The notes beneath the pieces were generated by a model, which worked only from the letters and a program-made list of their open reading frames with translations, was not told where the DNA came from and did no database searches. From Caulobacter vibrioides (GTDB lineage Bacteria > Pseudomonadota > Alphaproteobacteria > Caulobacterales > Caulobacteraceae), in assembly GCA_001449105.1 (NCBI GenBank), contig LNIY01000024.1, forward strand, positions 43,719-107,718: a stretch of 64,000 nt of DNA, given 5' to 3'. Below are positions 8,293 through 15,279 of the stretch, piece after piece. The translations under genes were made by a program, and so were the position numbers. Numbering within the stretch: the first letter of the stretch is position 1; each line of letters starts with the position of its first letter.

Positions 8293-9054
8293 GTGAGCCA
8301 GCCGTTCAAGGCTCTGGTCCTGGCCGGCTCGCGGCCGGGCGAGATCGACAGCGCCGCGGCCTATGCCGGCGTCTCGCACAAGGGCCTGATCACGCTGGAG
8401 GGGCGCACCCTGCTCGACCGCGTGCTGGGCGCCGTCCAGGCGGCGGGCGCGCAGGCCATCGGCGTCTCGACCTCCGACGCGGCCATCGCCCAGGCCCTGC
8501 CCCAAGGCGTTCGCGCCATCGCCGCCTCGACCGAAGGTCCCAGCCAGAGCGTCCGCGAAGGCGCCGAGACCCTGGGCTTTCCGCTGCTGATCACCACGGT
8601 CGACCACGCGCTGCTGAAGCCCGAGTGGATCACCCAGTTCCTGGCCGACGCCCCGGCCGGCGCCGACGTCGCCCTGATGCTGGCCCCGGAGGAGCGCGTC
8701 CGTGCGGCCGCCCCCGACACCAAGCGCACCTATCTTGCGTTCCGCGACGGCCGCTTCTCGGGCTGCAACCTCTTCCTGTTCCGCAGCGAGGCCGCCCTGC
8801 CCGCCATCGCCCTGTGGCGCCGCGTCGAGCAGAACCGCAAGCAGCCCTGGAAGATCGCCGCCATGCTCGGCCCGGGCCTGCTGGTCCGCTACCTGCTGGG
8901 CCTGCTGACCCTCGACGAGGCCATCGCGCGCCTGGGCCTGCTGGCCGGCGTCAAGGCCGCCGCCGTGCGTGCGCAGGACGGCCTGGCCGCCGTCGACGTC
9001 GACAAACCCGCCGACCTCGACCTGGTGCGCCGGATCGTCGGCGAGACGGCCTAG
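8293..9054 (+). CDS. MobA-like/NTP-transferase domain protein
   Basis: 253 residues from a GTG directly after the ceramide synthase stop. The N-terminal FKALVLAGSRPGEIDS, a little later SHKGLITLEG, is the variant nucleotide-binding loop of MobA-like NTP transferases, and TVDHALL near residue 100 supplies the metal-binding Asp. The C-terminal third contains PWKIAAMLGPGLLVRYLLG, an amphipathic or membrane-associated segment. It is the last gene of the rightward operon and its end overlaps the convergent heme-protein gene by four bases. It could make a nucleotide-activated head-group donor for the sphingolipid (a CpgD-type role), but molybdenum-cofactor-like or other small substrates are not excluded. 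Confidence 0.8.
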   Translation: MSQPFKALVLAGSRPGEIDSAAAYAGVSHKGLITLEGRTLLDRVLGAVQAAGAQAIGVSTSDAAIAQALPQGVRAIAASTEGPSQSVREGAETLGFPLLITTVDHALLKPEWITQFLADAPAGADVALMLAPEERVRAAAPDTKRTYLAFRDGRFSGCNLFLFRSEAALPAIALWRRVEQNRKQPWKIAAMLGPGLLVRYLLGLLTLDEAIARLGLLAGVKAAAVRAQDGLAAVDVDKPADLDLVRRIVGETA

Positions 9055-9275
9055 CGCCAGTAGCCGTTCGCCGCCGCCACGGTGGCGAAGTTCACGGCGA
9101 CCACGTGCGACACGGCCACCAAAGCCTGCGCGTCGTTCTCGTAGATCGCCCGCAGCCGGGCGCGAACCTCGTCGGAGGCCTGCGTCTTCTTGACCGCCAT
9201 GCGCGACAGCTTGACGGCCAGGTCATAGCCCTCCTCGGGCGTGGCGGTGATCAGGCTGGGCAGCCAGGTCGGCAT
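9051..9275 (-). CDS. Hexameric tyrosine-coordinated heme protein (HTHP)
   Basis: 74 residues, the usual length for the family. It carries WLPSLITATPEEGYDLA at the start (the conserved Tyr17 is the expected heme ligand) and ends VAAANGYWR, both hallmarks of HTHP from marine and other alphaproteobacteria. These all-helical proteins form heme-containing hexamers with catalase and peroxidase activity and are described as binding small ligands. No signal peptide. It lies at the end of a leftward series behind hmp and the globin, so control by NsrR is possible, though a 99-base gap separates it from the preceding gene. Identity is confident from the two terminal motifs. Confidence 0.87.
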   Translation of the reverse strand: MPTWLPSLITATPEEGYDLAVKLSRMAVKKTQASDEVRARLRAIYENDAQALVAVSHVVAVNFATVAAANGYWR

Positions 9276-9374
9276 CGGACGTCACTCACGTTGTTGCTCC
9301 TGGAAGGCTAGACCGCCCGGCCGGCGCGACGATTGGACGAAAGGCTCCGCCGTTCCGTCCAATTGCGCGGGGTT

Positions 9375-9854
9375 TCAGGCGCTGAGCCGCACGATGATCC
9401 CCAAGCCCGCCGCGGCGACGGCCAGGGCGACCGGGATGGTCAGGATCTGGGCCAGGGCCGAGCCGGCGCCGACCCGGCCGGTCCAGGTGGACAGCCCCTG
9501 GCGGAGGAAGTCGGCCAGATCCGGCCGGGTCTCCGCCTTGGGCTCCATGCGCAGGATCACGGCCGGCACGCCCAGATAGACGGCCAGGTAAGCGGCGCAG
9601 ACCCCCAGCACCAGCCCGACCTCGGCGTCGCCGAGGAAGGCCAGGCCGAACGCCCCGAGGATGGCGCCATAGGCGCCGACGATCATCCAGCCCACGGCCT
9701 TGGGCAGGTCGGGCGTCGAGGGCTCCGGCGCCTGGGGCGCACGGGGCGCGGCTTCGACCGCCGCCGGGACCGTCCGCGCGCGCGGCGCGGGCGGCTCCCA
9801 GGAGGTCCCTTCATAGAAGGCGTAGGTCGGCGACGTGGTGGAGACATAGTCCAT
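9375..9854 (-). CDS. Membrane protein of unknown function
   Basis: 159 residues not recognised as a named family. The first 50 residues are Pro/Ala-rich and polar, opening MDYVSTTSPTYAFYEG. Three hydrophobic stretches follow: VGWMIVGAYGAILGAFGLAF, VGLVLGVCAAYLAVYLGV, and the C-terminal ILTIPVALAVAAAGLGIIV. A short linker with DLADFLRQGLSTWTG sits between the second and third. It begins 57 bases after the hmp stop on the same strand, so it is probably co-transcribed with flavohemoglobin and may serve the same nitrosative-stress response. No catalytic motif is visible. Confidence 0.72.
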   Translation of the reverse strand: MDYVSTTSPTYAFYEGTSWEPPAPRARTVPAAVEAAPRAPQAPEPSTPDLPKAVGWMIVGAYGAILGAFGLAFLGDAEVGLVLGVCAAYLAVYLGVPAVILRMEPKAETRPDLADFLRQGLSTWTGRVGAGSALAQILTIPVALAVAAAGLGIIVRLSA

Positions 9855-9910
9855 GACAGGCTCCTTCGGCCGCTCGGCGGCCGCGTTCAGGAAGGAAGGG
9901 ACACGCGCGC

Positions 9911-11122
9911 TCAGACGGCCAGGGCCTCATCGGCCGGGCCGAAGAACTCGTAGTGGATACGCTCGGACGCCACCCCGGCCCGCGACAGCCCGCCGACGAA
10001 GGCCTTCAGGAACGGCCTGGGACCGCACAGGAAGAAATCGGCGGCCTCGAACGGGGTGTTGGCCTTCAGCCAGTCGACGGTGATCAGGCCGTCGTGGTCG
10101 TGGGTGCGGCCGGCTTCGTCATTGGCCGCCGGCCTGGCGTAGAAGGTGGCCACCGAGGTCTTGCCGTGGGCCTTGGCCAGGGCCCGGACGTGGCCGTCCA
10201 TGGCGTGGCTGGGACCGTCCAGCGCGCCGTGCACGAAGGCCGTCTCCAACTGCGGATGCCTCTGGGCGATGGTCTCCAGCATGGCCACCATCGGCGTCAG
10301 GCCTACGCCGCCAGACAGCAGCACCACCGGCCGCTCCGGCGCCTGCGGCAGGAAGAACTCGCCGGCCGGCGGCGTCGTCTCCAGCACCGTCCCCACCTCG
10401 ACGAGATCGTGCAGGAAGCGCGAACCGCCCTGCCCGCCGTCCTCGCGCTTGACAGAGATGCGATAGGCCTCGTCGTTCGGCGCGTTCGAGATCGAGTAGT
10501 GGCGCTTGATCTCGCCCCGGTCGGGCGTGTCCAGCCGGAAGGTCAGGTACTGGCCGGGCTTGTGGCGCAGCACCTTGCCGCCGTCGACGGGCCGCAGCAC
10601 GAACGAGGTGATCAGGGTGCTCTCGACCGTCTTCTCGGCGACTACGAACGGACGCCAGCCGGTCCAGCCGCCCGAAGCGGCCTCGATCTCGTCGCGGATC
10701 GCCTGCTCGCGATCCTTCAGCAGGTCGGCCAGGAACCAGTAGGCCTCGCCCCAGGCGGCCAGCACCTCGTCGGTCGCCGCCTCGCCCAGCACGTCGCCGA
10801 TAGCGCCCAGCAGGGCCTTGGCCACGTAGGGATAGTGCTCGGGCAGGATGTTGTAGCCGATGTGCTTCTGGGCCATCCGCTCGACCGCCGGACCCAGCAC
10901 TTCCAGGTTCTCGATGTTCTGGGCGTAGGCCACGATGGCGCCGGCCAGGGCGTGGTGCTGCTTACCCGTGGCCTGGTTGGCGTGGTTGAACAGCGCCTTG
11001 ATGTGGGCGTCCTGGAACAGCCGGCCGTACATGGCCTTGGTGATCTGCGGCGCGACGGCGGCGACGGCGGGGGCCGTGGCCTTCACGCAGGCGATCGTCT
11101 CCGCGCTCAGCGGCTTGGGCAT
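9911..11122 (-). CDS. hmp: Flavohemoglobin (nitric oxide dioxygenase)
   Basis: 403 residues, standard length. The globin domain (1-140) has Tyr32 and Gln55 in the distal pocket and proximal His87 (MAQKHIGYN). The FAD-binding barrel has RHYSISN at 207-213, and the NAD domain has GGVGLTPM near 285 and FLCGPRPF near 370. It oxidises NO to nitrate with O2 and NAD(P)H in the cytosol. It lies 33 bases downstream of the truncated globin gene and opposite nsrR, so it is most likely repressed by NsrR through the dyads between 11827 and 11886. Every domain and key residue expected is present. Confidence 0.96.
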   Translation of the reverse strand: MPKPLSAETIACVKATAPAVAAVAPQITKAMYGRLFQDAHIKALFNHANQATGKQHHALAGAIVAYAQNIENLEVLGPAVERMAQKHIGYNILPEHYPYVAKALLGAIGDVLGEAATDEVLAAWGEAYWFLADLLKDREQAIRDEIEAASGGWTGWRPFVVAEKTVESTLITSFVLRPVDGGKVLRHKPGQYLTFRLDTPDRGEIKRHYSISNAPNDEAYRISVKREDGGQGGSRFLHDLVEVGTVLETTPPAGEFFLPQAPERPVVLLSGGVGLTPMVAMLETIAQRHPQLETAFVHGALDGPSHAMDGHVRALAKAHGKTSVATFYARPAANDEAGRTHDHDGLITVDWLKANTPFEAADFFLCGPRPFLKAFVGGLSRAGVASERIHYEFFGPADEALAV

Positions 11123-11155
11123 GGTGTTGCTCCTTGGAAAACAGGGTGTGAGGCG

Positions 11156-11815
11156 TCAGGCGGCCGACGCCGGCTCGCGGTCGTAGAAGTCCACCTGCAT
11201 GCGGATCGGCCCGAGGGGCTCGACCCGATGGATCTGCTGCGGCCGCACCAGACCGCGCACGCCGGGGCTCAGTTCGACCGACGGGGTGTCGGCGTCGTCG
11301 TAGTGCAGGACCAGCCGGCCCTCGATCAGGCGGATCACGCCCCAGACGCCGGCCCGGGTGCTGTGATCGCGGCGCAGGCCCTCGGGCAGGGTCGTCTCGT
11401 CGAACACCGGGGTCGAGCGGTAGGGCGCGTCGGGCGCCGGACGGCGGCTTTCCAGCGCGCCGCTCAGGTTCCGGGCCATGCGCTCGGCCTTCTCCTGCAG
11501 CTCGGCCGCGTGGCGGGGCGGAACGAACGCGTCGGTCGCCTCGCGCCACAGCGCCAGCCAGCGGTCGAACATGGCCGGCTCTATGCGCTCGACGTGCTTC
11601 ATGTGCGCCGCCAGCGGATTGCCCTTGTAGCGGGCCGAGGCGCGCATCACCGACGACCAGAAGTCGGCCAGCCGGTCGAGATGTTCGTCCCAGTGCTCCA
11701 CCGCGCCGGCGAAGACGGGACCCAGCTGCGGATCCTTGCGCACGGCGGCGTAAAAGCCGGTCAGCAGCGCCGGCAGGACGGTGTCGTCGAAGTCGAAGAC
11801 GGGGTTGGCGGACAT
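11156..11815 (-). CDS. Group III truncated hemoglobin fused to DUF1971 (TehB-like cupin) domain
   Basis: 219 residues. Residues 1-120 look like a truncated globin: FYAAV at 21-25, then HWDEHLDRLADFWSSV, a candidate proximal His at 71 (AHMKHVERI) and FDRWLALW at 83-90. From about 133 to 213 a second domain begins STPVFDETTLPEGL and contains GVWGVIRLIEGRL and VEPLGPIRMQVDFY, the pattern of DUF1971, a small cupin-like domain also found at the front of some TehB tellurite-resistance proteins. The fusion is in one uninterrupted frame. It is the first gene after the NsrR-type operators, upstream of hmp, so it probably acts in NO or reactive nitrogen handling. The role of DUF1971 here is unknown. 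Confidence 0.88.
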   Translation of the reverse strand: MSANPVFDFDDTVLPALLTGFYAAVRKDPQLGPVFAGAVEHWDEHLDRLADFWSSVMRASARYKGNPLAAHMKHVERIEPAMFDRWLALWREATDAFVPPRHAAELQEKAERMARNLSGALESRRPAPDAPYRSTPVFDETTLPEGLRRDHSTRAGVWGVIRLIEGRLVLHYDDADTPSVELSPGVRGLVRPQQIHRVEPLGPIRMQVDFYDREPASAA

Positions 11816-11826
11816 GACGCCCTCAA

Positions 11827-11849
11827 TTCATTCATCTATAATGCATCTA
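11827..11849. promoter_or_regulatory. Candidate NsrR operator, weaker copy
   Basis: An 11-1-11 arrangement whose right half TAATGCATCTA matches AAATGCATNTT at 8 of 10 fixed positions; the left half TTCATTCATCT is degenerate. It lies immediately before the globin start, 15 bases from the dyad at 11864. Confidence 0.5.
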
Positions 11850-11863
11850 TTCTCGCGACCTAA

Positions 11864-11886
11864 AACATGCAATTGGAATGCATGGT
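11864..11886. promoter_or_regulatory. Candidate NsrR operator, strong copy
   Basis: AACATGCAATT-G-GAATGCATGGT fits the 11-1-11 NsrR consensus (AANATGCATTT-N-AAATGCATNTT) with few mismatches. It sits between nsrR and the divergent trHb-hmp genes, positioned to control both directions and to give autoregulation. Confidence 0.65.
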
Positions 11887-11919
11887 TTATCCGCCGCGCC
11901 GAACCCTTAAGGGGAGCCG

Positions 11920-12342
11920 ATGAAGCTCACCCGCTACACCGACTACGCGGTGCGGACGGTCATCTACCTGGCCAACCAGGAAGGCCGCCTGGCCTCGATC
12001 GCCGAGATCGCCCGCGCCTACGACATCTCGCAGAACCACCTGATGAAGGTGGTGCAGCAACTGGCGGCCGCCGGCTTCGTCGAGACGGTGCGCGGACGTG
12101 GCGGCGGCCTGCGGCTGGCCCTTCCCGCCGACCAGGTGAACGTCGGCGCCCTGGTGCGCGAGACCGAGGGCGGCTTCGACCTCGTCGATTGCTCCAGTTG
12201 CGTGGCCGCCCCGGGCTGCGGCCTGCCAAGGATGCTGGCCGAGGCGACCCGCGCCTTCCTGGCCGTTCTCGACGGCTACAGCGTCGCCGACATCTCGCGC
12301 CAGCCCGAGGTGATGCGCCAGCTCTTCGTCCAGCGGGCCTGA
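11920..12342 (+). CDS. nsrR: Rrf2-family nitric-oxide-sensing repressor NsrR
   Basis: 140 residues with an AAGGGGAG Shine-Dalgarno just upstream. The N-terminus MKLTRYTDYAVRTVIYLA and the winged helix with YDISQNHLMKVVQQLA match NsrR closely. Cysteines 91, 94 and 100 (CSSCVAAPGC) give the C-x2-C-x5-C ligand set of the NO-sensitive iron-sulfur cluster. Nitrosylation of the cluster releases DNA and derepresses NO detoxification. It is divergent from the globin and hmp with two candidate operators between. The gene order and cluster ligands make this assignment firm; IscR has a different Cys spacing. Confidence 0.94.
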   Translation: MKLTRYTDYAVRTVIYLANQEGRLASIAEIARAYDISQNHLMKVVQQLAAAGFVETVRGRGGGLRLALPADQVNVGALVRETEGGFDLVDCSSCVAAPGCGLPRMLAEATRAFLAVLDGYSVADISRQPEVMRQLFVQRA

Positions 12343-12478
12343 GGCTCTCCGGTCACACAACGACAAAACACGGCGTTCGGCTTTGCATGCGACCGGCTGC
12401 GGACCTATGTGCCGGCCATCGCCGCCGTCCGCACCGACGGCGGCCGCCTTTGTTTTCGCCTTGTTCGAAGTCTGTCTC

Positions 12479-13402
12479 GTGCCGTCTTTCCTTCGCCGCG
12501 CCGCCGTCCTGGGCGCCCTGCTTCTGCTGTCGGCCTGCGCCAGCGTCGATCTGCCCGCCTCGCCCAAGGCCGCTTTCAGCCGCAGCGCCTCGAGCGTCCT
12601 GTCGCCGGGCGTGACCTATTGGAGCGAGACCCGCGAGAACCCGCTACGGCAGGTCTATCACGTGGTCCAGCTGGACCTGGCCGATCCCAAGGTCGAGCTG
12701 TTCGTCTCCCCGCCCAATGACGGCGCGGGGCAGTACCACGCCCGCACGACCTCGGAGTTCGTGACCGCCTCGGGCGCCCTCCTGGCCGTCAACGCCAGCT
12801 ATTTCGTGCCATTCAAGGCCGGCACGCCCGGCGGCGACGACTTCATCCCGCATGCCGGCGAGCACGTCGATCCGGTCGGCAAGGTGATCGTCGGCGGCCG
12901 CGAGGTGGCCCCGCCGGACGACCCCGAGATCGATCCCCGGGTCAACGCCATCCTCTGCATCCACCCCTCGTTCGTCGAGATCCGCTCGGGCGCGACCTGC
13001 CGCTGGGACGTCGTCGATGCGGTGGCCGCTGGACCCGTCCTGCTGGTCGACGGCGCCGAGCAGTCGTTCCAGAACGCCGGCCCCAAATACGCCCGCGATC
13101 GCCATCCGCGCACCGCCTTCGGCGTCTCGGCCGACGGTCGTACGGGCTGGCTGGTGGTGGTCGACGGCCGCCAGACCGTGATCAGCGAGGGCGCCACCCT
13201 GGCCGAGCTGACCGCCTTCTTCCGCGACCTGGGCGCGGCCGACGCCATCAATCTCGACGGCGGCGGCTCGACCACCCTGGCGGTCGACGACGGCTTCGGC
13301 CGCCCCCGCGTTCTGAACTCGCCGATCCACACCGGCGTGCCGGGGCGCGAGCGACCCGTGGCCAACCAGATCGGCGTGCGGGTCCTGCCGTCGCGGCCCT
13401 GA
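12479..13402 (+). CDS. Phosphodiester glycosidase family lipoprotein (NAGPA domain)
   Basis: 307 residues from GTG 12479, chosen because it gives a clean lipoprotein signal: RRAAVLGALLLLSAC, with lipobox LSAC. The body has VNASYFVP near residue 100, HPRTAFGVSADG near 215 and the family signature NLDGGGSTTL near 260, as in the catalytic domain of N-acetylglucosamine-1-phosphodiester alpha-N-acetylglucosaminidase (DUF2233/NAGPA). It would act in the periplasm or at the outer membrane on glycosyl-phosphodiesters such as phosphorylated surface glycans. An in-frame ATG at 12383 would place 32 residues ahead of the signal sequence and is unlikely. It stands alone, followed by a repeat-rich gap. Confidence 0.85.
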   Translation: MPSFLRRAAVLGALLLLSACASVDLPASPKAAFSRSASSVLSPGVTYWSETRENPLRQVYHVVQLDLADPKVELFVSPPNDGAGQYHARTTSEFVTASGALLAVNASYFVPFKAGTPGGDDFIPHAGEHVDPVGKVIVGGREVAPPDDPEIDPRVNAILCIHPSFVEIRSGATCRWDVVDAVAAGPVLLVDGAEQSFQNAGPKYARDRHPRTAFGVSADGRTGWLVVVDGRQTVISEGATLAELTAFFRDLGAADAINLDGGGSTTLAVDDGFGRPRVLNSPIHTGVPGRERPVANQIGVRVLPSRP

Positions 13403-13431
13403 GCGATCGACATTCGGGCCCAGTGCGTGGT

Positions 13432-13516
13432 CCTCGTCCTTCGACAAGCTCAGGATGAGGACCAAGGCACGCGGCGGCAGTCGAAAACCTCATCCTGAGC
13501 CTGTCGAAGGACGAGG
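13432..13516. repeat. Inverted repeat with 29-base arms
   Basis: 13432-13460 and 13488-13516 are complementary with one mismatch in 29, based on CCTTCGACAAGCTCAGGATG. Transcribed RNA would form a long hairpin with a 27-base loop. It is the first of two nested units between convergent genes. Confidence 0.9.
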
Positions 13517-13596
13517 TTTTCGTCTCGGATATTGCATGTCGATCGCCCCTAGGGCGGATCGACATTCAAGGGCTTGCCGGTCCCAACCCGCCCAAT

Positions 13597-13688
13597 CCCC
13601 GCGAAGGCGGGGACCCAAGCCGGCTTTCAGGGCATGGCTAAGCCTTGGATCATCTCCAAGCTCAGCTTGGGTCCCCGCCTTCGCGGGG
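13597..13688. repeat. Inverted repeat with perfect 24-base arms
   Basis: 13597-13620 and 13665-13688 are perfectly complementary (core CCCGCGAAGGCGGGGACC). The same core, as GCGAAAGCGGGGACCCAGG, forms the arms at 39.5 kb. A 44-base loop includes the partial repeat AGCTTGG. Confidence 0.9.
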
Positions 13689-13730
13689 ACGCTCGGAGAA
13701 AAGGTCAGAACTGCTGAATGTCGATCGTCC

Positions 13731-14168
13731 CTAGGCCTGCGGAGCCAGGAAGGCGGCGGTGACGTTGCTGAGCGGGCCCGGCCAGTCGCCGAACACGATC
13801 GCGCCGCTGTAGACGTCGACCGGCGAGGCCGGGAAGCACAGGTTCATGCTGAACTTCAGCAGCGCGTCGCTCGTGCTCTGGGCCATGATGGTCAGCGGAA
13901 AGCCGATGGCCGGAGCGTTGTCATAGATGAACAATAGCCCCGTGAACGGCGAGATCACCGGCGCGGCGGGATTGGGGAACGACAGTTCGCCCTTCACCGG
14001 CACGACCTCGCAGCGCGCCGTCGAGCCCGCTTCCGGCGCGCCCTCGCCGGCGGCCGAGACCTTGTCGTCAGGGATCACCAGGGTCAGCTCGTACTCGAAC
14101 CCGACCTGGCCGTCGGCCACGATGTCGGGCTTGTAGACGGTCAGTTTCAGGGCGCCGGTCTGTTGCAT
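13731..14168 (-). CDS. Hypothetical protein, beta-rich
   Basis: 145 residues from ATG 14168, preferred because GAGGA sits at good distance; a TTG at 14210 is the longer alternative. No family recognised. The sequence is beta-strand-like throughout, with YELTLVIPDDKV, an AEVVP-type stretch with one Cys, PFTGLLFIYDNAPAIGFP, then SMNLCFPASPVDVYSG and a FGDWPGP motif near the end. No signal peptide or membrane helix. It is alone between the repeat mosaic and the LicC-like gene. Its size and style recall the small unknown protein at 16068, so both may belong to the copper-oxidase neighbourhood, but there is no shared motif I can prove. Confidence 0.65.
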   Translation of the reverse strand: MQQTGALKLTVYKPDIVADGQVGFEYELTLVIPDDKVSAAGEGAPEAGSTARCEVVPVKGELSFPNPAAPVISPFTGLLFIYDNAPAIGFPLTIMAQSTSDALLKFSMNLCFPASPVDVYSGAIVFGDWPGPLSNVTAAFLAPQA

Positions 14169-14338
14169 GAGCGCATCCTCGATCAGGGCGGCGCGACGAA
14201 GCTCGCGCAACCTATGATCGCATCAACGCATGACACATTCTTTGAGGGAACGCCGATCCGCCAAAACGACGCGCCAATCGCCCGCCTGCGCACGGCGCGG
14301 GCGGGTGGTGACGCTTACGGACGCAGGGCGCCCTCGCC

Positions 14339-15097
14339 TCAGGCCGGGGTCGCCTCGGCCACGGCCCAGCGGGCGGCCAGCTCGCGGTTCTTCGGCAGGT
14401 CCTCGGGAAAGTCCATCTCGGCCCAATCCAGGCCCTGGATCGAGCGCACGGCCACGGCGTCGTGGGCGCGGGCGATCTGGTCGATGGCCGACAGGTACCA
14501 GCGGCGCAGGCCCTCGGGCGTGCGCAGCGAGCGTTCGACGATGTCGGTGAACAGGGCCGCGCCTTCCGGTTCGAAGCGCAGGAAGCCGATCGACTCGGCG
14601 TCGTACTCAGTGATCGTCTTGCCGATCTCGCGCAGGGAAGAGCCTTCCGTGCGCACCTTCATGTCATCGGCGTCATAGCCGTCCTTGCGGTCGATGGTCA
14701 CCGTGATCGGCGCCGACGGGGCCGACAGCAGGCGCTCGGCGATGGCCGGCTCGAACAGGGTGTCGCCGTTCAGCAGCAGGAACGAGCCCTGCATCTCGCC
14801 GCGCGCCATCCACACCGAGGCCAGGTTGTCGCTGACGCTGTAGAACGGATTGAAGAGCGTACGCAGGGTCAGGCCCGGCAGGCGCAGCTTGGCCAGTTCC
14901 GCCTCGACCAGGTCGGCGGCGAAGCCGGTGACGACCACCACCTCGGTGACGCCGGCGCGGTGCAGGTGGCGGATCTGCCATTCCAGGACCGAGCGGCCCG
15001 ACAGGTCCACCAGGCACTTGGGGCGGGTGTCCGTCAGCGGCGACAGGCGCTTGCCCTGTCCGGCGCTGAGGATGATGGCTTTGACCGGCGACTGCAT
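14339..15097 (-). CDS. LicC-like sugar-/choline-phosphate nucleotidyltransferase
   Basis: 252 residues. The N-terminal AIILSAGQGKRLSPLTDTRP is the textbook nucleotide-binding loop with PKCLV following, and LLLNGDTLFEP near residue 105 holds the metal-binding Asp. The FNPFYSVSDNLASVWMA segment matches LicC-type enzymes, which make CDP-choline, and related transferases. It is cytosolic and monocistronic, with a 182-base upstream gap. In C. crescentus a nucleotidyltransferase near this locus (CpgD) takes part in ceramide phosphoglycerate synthesis as I recall; this gene or the MobA-like gene at 8293 could be that one. Substrate is not visible from sequence. Confidence 0.85.
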   Translation of the reverse strand: MQSPVKAIILSAGQGKRLSPLTDTRPKCLVDLSGRSVLEWQIRHLHRAGVTEVVVVTGFAADLVEAELAKLRLPGLTLRTLFNPFYSVSDNLASVWMARGEMQGSFLLLNGDTLFEPAIAERLLSAPSAPITVTIDRKDGYDADDMKVRTEGSSLREIGKTITEYDAESIGFLRFEPEGAALFTDIVERSLRTPEGLRRWYLSAIDQIARAHDAVAVRSIQGLDWAEMDFPEDLPKNRELAARWAVAEATPA

Positions 15098-15279
15098 GGC
15101 TAAAACTCGGGCGCGTCGCGAGAGCGACGGCGAAGACGGGGGTGAAAGGGCGAGGACGACTCGAAGCGAGCCATATCAGCGCAAATTGTGCGCGACCATA
15201 GCCGTGGCAAGGTTAGGCGTCCCGCAAAACGCCGCTTGCGACAATGTGCGCGCCCCCAGCGCCTCGCCCTTCCCCGTCG

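Larger units (their letters stand above)
13405..13734. repeat. Dispersed short repeat GATCGACATTC bordering the mosaic
   Basis: GATCGACATTC occurs at 13405-13415 and 13557-13567 and inverted at 13716-13726. The latter two extend to CTAGGG, giving 17 of 19 matches. The short repeats therefore bracket each of the two larger inverted repeats. Together these fill the 328-base gap; no gene is visible in it. Confidence 0.75.
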
